Origin: Furfurilactobacillus entadae
GTDB taxonomy: Bacteria > Bacillota > Bacilli > Lactobacillales > Lactobacillaceae
Direction of reading: 5' to 3'
Length of the DNA: 64,000 nt
NCBI RefSeq assembly: GCF_045862745.1
Contig: NZ_BQXN01000003.1
Location: forward strand, 62,001-126,000
Below the pieces are notes generated by a model, which saw nothing but the letters and a program-made list of their open reading frames with translations, had not been told where the DNA came from and searched no databases. Below are positions 58,835-64,000 of the stretch, piece after piece. Position 1 is the stretch's first letter; each line of letters begins with the position of its first letter. The position numbers and the translations under genes are program-made.

Positions 58835-58999
58835 TGTCAATAATTAGCGGTCATTAGCATCATTTTGTCATCGAGCATAAACTATGATTTTCTTGCATTG
58901 TTTCCTGAGTTTTCCCCATCACAACGCGGATAGCGTTACATTGTGCTCAGAGGATTTTCTTGAACCACCTTTAATCATAGAAAGTGATGTGACTAATTG

Positions 59000-59569
59000 A
59001 TGAAAATTTACACAAAGACTGGCGACCACGGCCAAACCCGAATCATTGGTAAGAAAATTGTGACTAAAGACGACATTCGTGTCGCAGCCTACGGAACCAT
59101 TGATGAATTAAACTCATGGGTTGGCTTGACCATCGCCGACCTAAATGAAGCAACCGCCCCACTGGCTGATGAACTAACGGAAATTCAACAATTGCTATTT
59201 GACGCAGGCTCCGACCTTGCCCGGATGGCCGACGATACGCGCCACCCGTTCATTTTTGAACACGAAGGCAAAGCGACTGTCTGGCTTGAAACGCTGATTG
59301 ATCGGTATACAGAAGCCGTTCCACCCGTTCAGAAGTTTATCCTTCCTGGTGGGACTAAGACTGCTGCCAACCTCCACATGGCACGGACCATCACACGGCG
59401 GGCCGAACGGGAAATCGTTGCTTTGCAAAATGAAGCTGAAATCAACCCCGATGTGCTTATCTTTGTTAACCGCCTGTCTGATTATTTCTTTGCTGCTGCC
59501 CGGTATGCTAATCTGCTTGAAAAGAAAGAAGACATTCTCTACAGAAACAGCAAGCCGGTTTTTAAATAA
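59000..59569 (+). CDS. PduO-type ATP:cob(I)alamin adenosyltransferase (second intact copy)
   Basis: The 189-residue enzyme has the whole motif set: YTKTGDHGQTRIIG, VAAYGTIDELNSWVG, FILPGGTKTAANLHMARTIT, TRRAEREIV and NRLSDYFFAAARY. It lacks an encapsulation-like helix and is transcribed divergently from the cob operon, so it may serve cytosolic corrinoid adenosylation, while the pduO copy serves the compartment. ATG at 59000 (a TTG one codon earlier is possible); the ribosome site is weak. Confidence 0.93.
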   Translation: MKIYTKTGDHGQTRIIGKKIVTKDDIRVAAYGTIDELNSWVGLTIADLNEATAPLADELTEIQQLLFDAGSDLARMADDTRHPFIFEHEGKATVWLETLIDRYTEAVPPVQKFILPGGTKTAANLHMARTITRRAEREIVALQNEAEINPDVLIFVNRLSDYFFAAARYANLLEKKEDILYRNSKPVFK

Positions 59570-59573
59570 GCGT

Positions 59574-60122
59574 ATGGTGACTGTCCACCTTGTTCGCCAC
59601 GCTCAAACGGTGGCTAACGTTACCGGCGTTCTCCAAGGAACTGTCAATGATGAGCGCACGGCCCTCACTTCCCTAGGCCAGCAGGCTTGTAAACAAATGC
59701 GGCCACTTCTGGCGCAAAAGCGCCTTGCTTGTTGCTACATCAGCCCCCTAACCCGGGCCCAAAACACAGCAGCCATCATTCTTCCCGCCGCTGTGCCGCG
59801 CATTGTTGATGATCGGCTTCAAGAACTCGACTACGGTGATTGGAATGGTCAACCCTTAACGACCCTCAAGACCACGTTTCCAACGTGCTGGAACCTTCAC
59901 GATCATGATGTGGCCCAGGGATATGAACAGCTCGCCCACGGTGAATCACTTCACCATCTTGATCACCGGCTGAATGCGTTCTTAACGGAACTTCAGACCA
60001 CCCCATTTGATGGCGACGTGATGGTTGTAACACATGGCTTAGTGATCCAGCGGTGGCTGACTCTTTTGCACCAGCCAAGCCGCCCCATTGACAACCTCGA
60101 ATTGATTACCGTAACCATTTAA
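59574..60122 (+). CDS. Histidine phosphatase (phosphoglycerate mutase-like)
   Basis: The 182-residue protein has the phospho-His motif HLVRHAQTVANVTGVLQG, ISPLTRAQNTAAII and the second His in VVTHGLVIQRWL. It begins 4 bases after the adenosyltransferase stop and is probably cotranslated with it, suggesting a CobC-like alpha-ribazole phosphatase or corrinoid-phosphate phosphatase role; a general sugar-phosphate phosphatase remains possible. RHAQ replaces the usual RHGE. The longer frame from 59298 overlaps the upstream gene and is rejected. Confidence 0.82.
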   Translation: MVTVHLVRHAQTVANVTGVLQGTVNDERTALTSLGQQACKQMRPLLAQKRLACCYISPLTRAQNTAAIILPAAVPRIVDDRLQELDYGDWNGQPLTTLKTTFPTCWNLHDHDVAQGYEQLAHGESLHHLDHRLNAFLTELQTTPFDGDVMVVTHGLVIQRWLTLLHQPSRPIDNLELITVTI

Positions 60123-60125
60123 CTC

Positions 60126-60170
60126 AAAAAGCGTCTGAGGCCCTTCTTATCAAGGGTTCAGACGCTTTTT
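60126..60170. terminator. Bidirectional terminator between phosphatase and SDR genes
   Basis: AAAAAGCGTCTGA (60126-60138) pairs with TCAGACGCTTTTT (60158-60170), with an inner CCCTT/AAGGG stem. Confidence 0.9.
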
Positions 60171-60184
60171 ATGATGATTATTCG

Positions 60185-60973
60185 TTACTTTACCAAGCCG
60201 GCTGGGAAATACTGTGCTAAGCTGGTTTTGGCAAACTGCCATTCCGTCTGGTCTGGTCGTAACTGACCGGCTTTACGGAGCATCTTGGCAGCTCCCGCGT
60301 TAACACGGCCCTTATCACCCGCCATTCCTTTCAGAGCGGCCTGCACTAAATCAGCCAGTTTCATGTCACCACGGCCACCATGACTGCCGCTTTCCAAGTT
60401 CGTTTCAGATACTAATGGTGGCACCAATTCCATAACGTGCACATGGTCAAGCTGTGCAAACCGGAGCTGATCACGCAATGCTGAGGTAAACATGTGCACC
60501 CCAGCCTTTGATGCCGAGTACGTTGGGTGAGCGGCTGAGCTCAAGTTCGCCAACCCAGAAGAAACGTTCACGACAAGGCTTTCTTTTTGGTGAATCAGCT
60601 GTGGTAATAACAGTTTATCTACCGCAACCGTCCCCTTCAGGTTGATGTCGATATCGGCAAATAAGTCTTCAACCGTCACGTTAGGGTCAAGTAAATCATG
60701 GGCCCGCATGACACCAGCCGAGTTGATCACCATGTTTAAGTCTGGATAATGACCCTGGATCCACGCTGGCAACCCCTTCAGTGTTTCAACATCATTCACA
60801 TCCGCTTGAAACGTCGCAAACGTTGGGTGGACAGCCTTAACCGCGGCCATTTTATCCGCATTTCGCGCTAAAACAATGATCTGATTGCCCAGTTGATCAA
60901 GTGATTGTGCCAAGCCCAAGCCAATGCCTGAAGTTCCACCAGTAATTAAAATTGTGTTATTTGTTAATTTCAT
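60185..60973 (-). CDS. Short-chain dehydrogenase/reductase (DltE-like)
   Basis: The 262-residue SDR has the NAD(P) motif TGGTSGIGLGLAQSL, NSAGVM, the Ser of NVSSGLANL and the catalytic YSASK. The C-terminal region resembles DltE-type oxidoreductases. Substrate unknown. It is divergent from a TetR gene and its -35 box lies inside one of two matching operators, so it is almost certainly that regulator's target. Confidence 0.9.
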   Translation of the reverse strand: MKLTNNTILITGGTSGIGLGLAQSLDQLGNQIIVLARNADKMAAVKAVHPTFATFQADVNDVETLKGLPAWIQGHYPDLNMVINSAGVMRAHDLLDPNVTVEDLFADIDINLKGTVAVDKLLLPQLIHQKESLVVNVSSGLANLSSAAHPTYSASKAGVHMFTSALRDQLRFAQLDHVHVMELVPPLVSETNLESGSHGGRGDMKLADLVQAALKGMAGDKGRVNAGAAKMLRKAGQLRPDQTEWQFAKTSLAQYFPAGLVK

Positions 60974-60996
60974 GTTAAAGGCCTCTTTTTTAGTTG

Positions 60997-61068
60997 GTTA
61001 CATTTCATTTGTTTTGTAACTTGAGAGATACTTTAAACCGTCGAGTTACAAAAGTCAATAAATGTAAC
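60997..61068. promoter_or_regulatory. Twin TetR operators and SDR promoter
   Basis: Two copies of GTTACA-N12-TGTAAC occur at 60997-61020 and 61045-61068, centres 48 bp apart. On the minus strand TTGACT (61053-61058, within the second operator) and TAAAGT (61030-61035, between them) are 17 bp apart and form the SDR promoter. Binding by the divergent TetR protein should block it. Confidence 0.85.
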
Positions 61069-61105
61069 TAAATAAATTTTAATCCCGACAATCGAGGACA
61101 GCTAA

Positions 61106-61660
61106 ATGGAAAAAATCAGTCAACAGCGCATTCTTGACACGGCGCAACAGCTCGTTGAGCAAAACGGCATTCAAAAGGTGACCCTCACCAAGGTCGGTCA
61201 GGCCTTAGGCATCAGCCACGCTGCCCTTTATAAGCACTTCAAAAATAAGGAAGACCTGTGGACGTCACTGGCGCTTTCCTGGTTAGACAAAACGTTGGTA
61301 ACCCTCTTTCCGTTCAACACCGAGCCCTACACCACCAAGACGGCGATTCTCCACGACTGGCTCTGGACGTTAACCAGCCAAAAAATGGCCGCGCGTGAGG
61401 ACGACCCTGATATGTTTGCGCTCTACACCACCTACATTGATCAGAATCCAGCCGCGCTCCAAATTCACGTAAACGACCTTGATGACAGTCTGCAACAAGC
61501 CATTGGGCCGCTTTCGAGCGACCTCGTTACGGCCGTTATGAACGCCTTTTTGACCTTTTCTGCCCCAGCTTACGCAAGCAGTTGGGGACCCTCGACACAA
61601 GAACAGTTCGAAAGCGTCTGGCAATTGATGTTACCAGGATTAAAGCAAGCACTCGATTAA
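61106..61660 (+). CDS. TetR-family repressor
   Basis: The 184-residue regulator has an N-terminal helix-turn-helix (IQKVTLTKVGQALGISHAAL, then YKHFKNKEDLW) and a ligand-binding C-terminal half of the TetR_C type. It is divergent from an SDR gene, with twin matching operators between them. Ligand unknown; an SDR substrate such as an aldehyde or quinone is an inference only. Confidence 0.92.
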   Translation: MEKISQQRILDTAQQLVEQNGIQKVTLTKVGQALGISHAALYKHFKNKEDLWTSLALSWLDKTLVTLFPFNTEPYTTKTAILHDWLWTLTSQKMAAREDDPDMFALYTTYIDQNPAALQIHVNDLDDSLQQAIGPLSSDLVTAVMNAFLTFSAPAYASSWGPSTQEQFESVWQLMLPGLKQALD

Positions 61661-61663
61661 TTG

Positions 61664-61709
61664 AAAAGCGTTCGGTTGAATCATCATGTGATCTCAACCG
61701 AACGCTTTT
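61664..61709. terminator. Bidirectional terminator between TetR and flavodoxin genes
   Basis: A perfect 16-bp stem (61664-61679 with 61694-61709; core GCGTTCGGTTGA) has A- and T-tracts at both ends. Confidence 0.9.
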
Positions 61710-61712
61710 TAA

Positions 61713-62162
61713 TTATCCTTGTGTTGACGCCTTAACCAGGGCGTCACTAAACTGTTGGAGTGTTTCAACATCCTCTTCGTACGGTTCTAGGTCAATTTTA
61801 ACGTTCTCAGCACCCTTAGTTGCCCCACTCTGGGCAAAGGCCCCATCAAACTCATCGACTGCCTTGTTGAAGTCATCACCGTAAAAGACGTCACCAGAAC
61901 CCGCGACCCCGTAAACCTTCCCAGCTAAGTCGGCCTCCTTTAAATCATCAAAGAAGTCCAATCCTTCTTCAGGCAGTGCCCCTTCATCGTATGTGTAAGC
62001 ACACACAACACAAATATCAGCCTTTTCAAAAGCCGTTAGCTCCGTTTGTGAAATTTCACTCTTCGTAACCTCAACGTTTTTACCACGCAGTGCATCCACC
62101 ACGATGTCAGCTACTTCTTCGTTATTTCCCGTAATGGTTGCGTACACAACTTGTGCCTTCAT
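61713..62162 (-). CDS. Flavodoxin
   Basis: The 149-residue protein has the FMN phosphate loop VYATITGNNEEVADIV, the ring-binding AYTYDEGALPEE and VAGSGDVFYGDDF, all typical of short-chain flavodoxins. It carries electrons for reductive enzymes; a role in corrinoid reduction before adenosylation is conceivable but not shown by proximity. Start at the ATG at 62162; the GTG-led five-residue extension is less likely. About 250 bp upstream show no gene. Confidence 0.92.
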   Translation of the reverse strand: MKAQVVYATITGNNEEVADIVVDALRGKNVEVTKSEISQTELTAFEKADICVVCAYTYDEGALPEEGLDFFDDLKEADLAGKVYGVAGSGDVFYGDDFNKAVDEFDGAFAQSGATKGAENVKIDLEPYEEDVETLQQFSDALVKASTQG

Positions 62163-62415
62163 TTTCACGATCCCCACTTCTTTTCAGTTAAGGTAAGCGT
62201 ACTACACACAATCCTCTTTAACTTGTTTTTTTATAAACGTGCAAAATAATCACAGTTATCCGTTGTATTGTCACAGTCTTCACGAACACTTTACTAACAG
62301 CTGAAAAACCTGACCATTTATCACTTAAACTATGTGCCAGCAATAAGCATATTTTTGGAATCCCAGGGCCCCTTTCATTTAGGATTTAGGCAATCAAAAG
62401 AAAGGAGGTTTATTA

Positions 62416-62973
62416 ATGCGCTTGCTAACAAAATGGGTGGTAAGTACTGCTGGAATCATCGTTATTCTGACTGGTCTTTTCCTGGTCACTACTAACCAAT
62501 CAATACCGCCCGTCTCGACTTGGCTTCACGATGGCTTGACCCTTAATGCGCAGGTGACCGCCACCACGCTTATCGTGATCGGCGTTATTGTCACGCTCAT
62601 CGGCCTCATCATTTTATTGATTGGTCTGCTGAAACCACGAACGGTTACAACCGTCCAGTTTCATGAACAACATGGCACCATTTTTCTGCCCGTTGCCGCA
62701 ATTGAACGCGACTTAAAGTATCGCATTGAAACCACTGCTGATATTAGTCATGTTGTCATAACCTTGCGAATCCACCATAACAAACGCGCAGACGTTACCG
62801 TTCATGGTGTCGCCACCGCACTAGAAGCACAAAATTTTGAAGCTCTCGGGACTGACATTCTTGGAATCATCGAACAGTATTTACACGCCCACCTTGGCTT
62901 TACCCTTCGCCACCGAAACGTCAATATCGAACCTGTTGTTAAGTCCCGTGAACATGGTGTCCGCGTCATTTAA
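62416..62973 (+). CDS. amaP: AmaP alkaline-shock membrane anchor protein
   Basis: The 185-residue protein has two N-terminal membrane helices (residues ~8-27 and ~50-72) and a cytoplasmic domain with VQFHEQHGTIFLPVAAIER and LRHRNVNIEPV, matching AmaP, which anchors Asp23 at the membrane. The ATG lies seven bases after AAAGGAGG. It opens an operon with a DUF2273 gene and two asp23-family genes. Confidence 0.9.
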   Translation: MRLLTKWVVSTAGIIVILTGLFLVTTNQSIPPVSTWLHDGLTLNAQVTATTLIVIGVIVTLIGLIILLIGLLKPRTVTTVQFHEQHGTIFLPVAAIERDLKYRIETTADISHVVITLRIHHNKRADVTVHGVATALEAQNFEALGTDILGIIEQYLHAHLGFTLRHRNVNIEPVVKSREHGVRVI

Positions 62974-62991
62974 GAAAGGAAGTGATCTGTC

Positions 62992-63174
62992 ATGAGACGG
63001 TCAATGTTTGGTGCGGTGGTTGGTTTGATTCTCGGTGTAGTCTGGGTCTTTGCCGGATTCTGGAGCATGGTTCTCGTCGCGATTTTGACCATCATTGGTG
63101 GCCTTATTGGTCAATATGGTCATATTGATCGAAAGCACATCAAACAAAAAATCAATCAGTTTTTATCTAGTTAG
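62992..63174 (+). CDS. DUF2273 small membrane protein
   Basis: The 60-residue protein has two hydrophobic stretches (FGAVVGLILGVVWVFAGF and MVLVAILTIIGGLIG) and a basic C-tail. It matches the DUF2273 proteins placed between amaP and asp23 in lactobacilli. The ribosome site is AAGGAAGTGA. Confidence 0.88.
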   Translation: MRRSMFGAVVGLILGVVWVFAGFWSMVLVAILTIIGGLIGQYGHIDRKHIKQKINQFLSS

Positions 63175-63203
63175 GTCAGTTTTGTTATGGAGGTCATTTG
63201 ATA

Positions 63204-63638
63204 ATGGAAAACAGTGAAAAAACAACTAAAGTACAGTTAAAAAACGAGTTAAGCTACGACGACGGTGTCATCGAAAAAATTGCTGGATTAGCGGCTCGCA
63301 ATGTCGACGGGGTTCTATCACTAGATGGTGGCATGTTAAGTGGCATCACAGATCGTTTTCGTAACCAAGCCGATCCAACCCAAGGGATTGAAGCAGAAGT
63401 TGGCAAAAAACAAGTCGCCCTTGATATGCACGCAACCGTTGAATACGGCCAAGATATTCGTCACCTGTTCGAACAGGTCACTGAGCGCGTCGTCCGTGAC
63501 ATCAAGAACTTTACCGGATTAGACGTTGTTGAGTTGAACCTTCGAATTAATGACGTTATGAGTAAACGCGACTGGCAAAATCAGGCCAAGGGCAAACCAA
63601 ATTCATCACATTCAACTGAAACAAAGGACGTTGAGTAA
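63204..63638 (+). CDS. asp23: Asp23/Gls24-family envelope stress protein
   Basis: The 144-residue protein has LSYDDGVIEKIAGLAARNVD near the N-terminus, GVLSLDGGM, and a C-terminal region with VTERVVRDIKNFTGLDVVEL, typical of Asp23. It polymerises at the membrane through AmaP. Start at the ATG at 63204 behind GGAGGTCATT; the TTG two codons earlier is less likely. Confidence 0.93.
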   Translation: MENSEKTTKVQLKNELSYDDGVIEKIAGLAARNVDGVLSLDGGMLSGITDRFRNQADPTQGIEAEVGKKQVALDMHATVEYGQDIRHLFEQVTERVVRDIKNFTGLDVVELNLRINDVMSKRDWQNQAKGKPNSSHSTETKDVE

Positions 63639-63681
63639 CCGCTTATTAGCATAATGACATCAAGAATGGAGGACATTTACA

Positions 63682-64000
63682 ATGGCTGAAGCTGTCACAA
63701 AAAAGGAAATTATTTTTAATAACGACGTGTTAGAAAAAATTGCTGGCAAAACTGCCCAGGAAGTCGACGGTGTTTTAGAATTAACCGGGACAATTTTCGA
63801 TAGCCTCTCGAACCAATTCGGTGTTACTAATCCCGGCCAAGGTGTCTCAGCGGACATTGATGAAGACAAACAAACGGTCGAACTGGAGCTCGAAGGAACG
63901 CTTGAATACGGTAAGGACGCCAATGACATCTTTGATAAGATCACTCGGAAAATCACCGCGGCTGTTCGCGCCATGACTGGTTATACAGTCACTTCGATCA
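63682..64000 (+). CDS. Second Asp23/Gls24-family protein (runs off the window)
   Basis: At least 106 residues are visible: IFNNDVLEKIAGKTAQEVDG, VLELTGTIFDSLSNQFG, then LEGTLEYGKDANDIFDKITR and MTGYTVTSI. It parallels the preceding Asp23 protein but is divergent. The ribosome site is GGAGGACATTTAC. The 3' end lies beyond 64000. Confidence 0.9.
   Translation, partial: MAEAVTKKEIIFNNDVLEKIAGKTAQEVDGVLELTGTIFDSLSNQFGVTNPGQGVSADIDEDKQTVELELEGTLEYGKDANDIFDKITRKITAAVRAMTGYTVTSI

Noticed and set aside
58686..58999. Cobalamin riboswitch before the cob operon
   Set aside because: I looked on the minus strand for the B12 box and the conserved GCCACTG element and found neither; only a promoter-like pair and an imperfect inverted repeat are visible.
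1..64000. CRISPR array, insertion sequences or rRNA
   Set aside because: No spaced direct repeats, transposase frames or rRNA-like sequence were seen anywhere in the window.

Overview
The window looks like a chromosomal segment of a heterofermentative-type Lactobacillaceae species. The reasons are: a KxYKxGKxW signal peptide on a Mub-type surface protein, a DUF915 hydrolase, an amaP/DUF2273/asp23 envelope-stress cluster, CcpA-type cre boxes, strong AGGAGG-like ribosome binding sites, and above all a contiguous pdu-cbi-cob-hem island in the arrangement known from Limosilactobacillus reuteri and relatives. The exact species cannot be fixed from sequence reading alone.

Layout. 1-7.2 kb: a truncated-by-window LPxTD-anchored surface protein. 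It is followed by a small AT-rich islet (CPBP protease and a LysM fragment) bounded by a duplicated tRNA-Arg(UCU) 3' end plus terminator, then a TetR regulator, a dimeric dUTPase and a two-gene operon of unknown function. 7.5-11.4 kb: an amino-acid permease, a DUF915 hydrolase with a probable frameshifted end, an intergenic region with a candidate small RNA and a tiny opposing ORF, and a GyrI-like protein under a perfect cre box. 11.5-28.6 kb (minus strand): a 1,2-propanediol/glycerol utilisation microcompartment operon, pduA-B-C-D-E-G-H-K-J-L-eutJ-M-N-O-hbpS-P-Q-glpF-W-U-(ACAT-like)-V, probably with a terminal inositol-phosphatase-family gene. 28.9-30.8 kb (plus strand): the PocR/AraC activator, an exported DUF4430 protein and an ECF S component. 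30.9-58.7 kb (minus strand): cobT, then a 32-gene, roughly 26.5-kb cobalamin operon containing the whole anaerobic corrin pathway, the cobalt transporter CbiMNQO, tetrapyrrole precursor genes hemALBCD, and the nucleotide-loop genes. It ends, unexpectedly, in a flavin reductase and a second PduU-type shell protein. 59.0-60.1 kb: a divergent adenosyltransferase and histidine phosphatase. 60.2-64 kb: an SDR/TetR pair with twin operators, a flavodoxin and the envelope-stress cluster.

How it works together. PduCDE is a B12-dependent diol/glycerol dehydratase, reactivated by PduGH and enclosed in shell proteins A, B, J, K, N, U. PduP, PduL and PduW convert the aldehyde to acyl-CoA, acyl-phosphate and acid plus ATP, while PduQ reduces it to alcohol. 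The adjacent operon makes the coenzyme from glutamyl-tRNA and cobalt, with PduO-type adenosyltransferases completing it. GlpF brings in the substrate. PocR, divergent from pduA, probably activates both blocks. I could not see a cobalamin riboswitch before either operon.

The most unusual points are the catalytically degenerate adenosyltransferase inside the pdu operon; the shell-protein/flavin-reductase tail of the cob operon; the coexistence of CobT with an AIR-synthase-like (CblS-type) kinase and two ECF S components; an exported transcobalamin-C-like DUF4430 protein paired with an S component; the small-RNA locus near 10.1 kb; and the uncharacterised two-gene operon at 5.2-7.2 kb.
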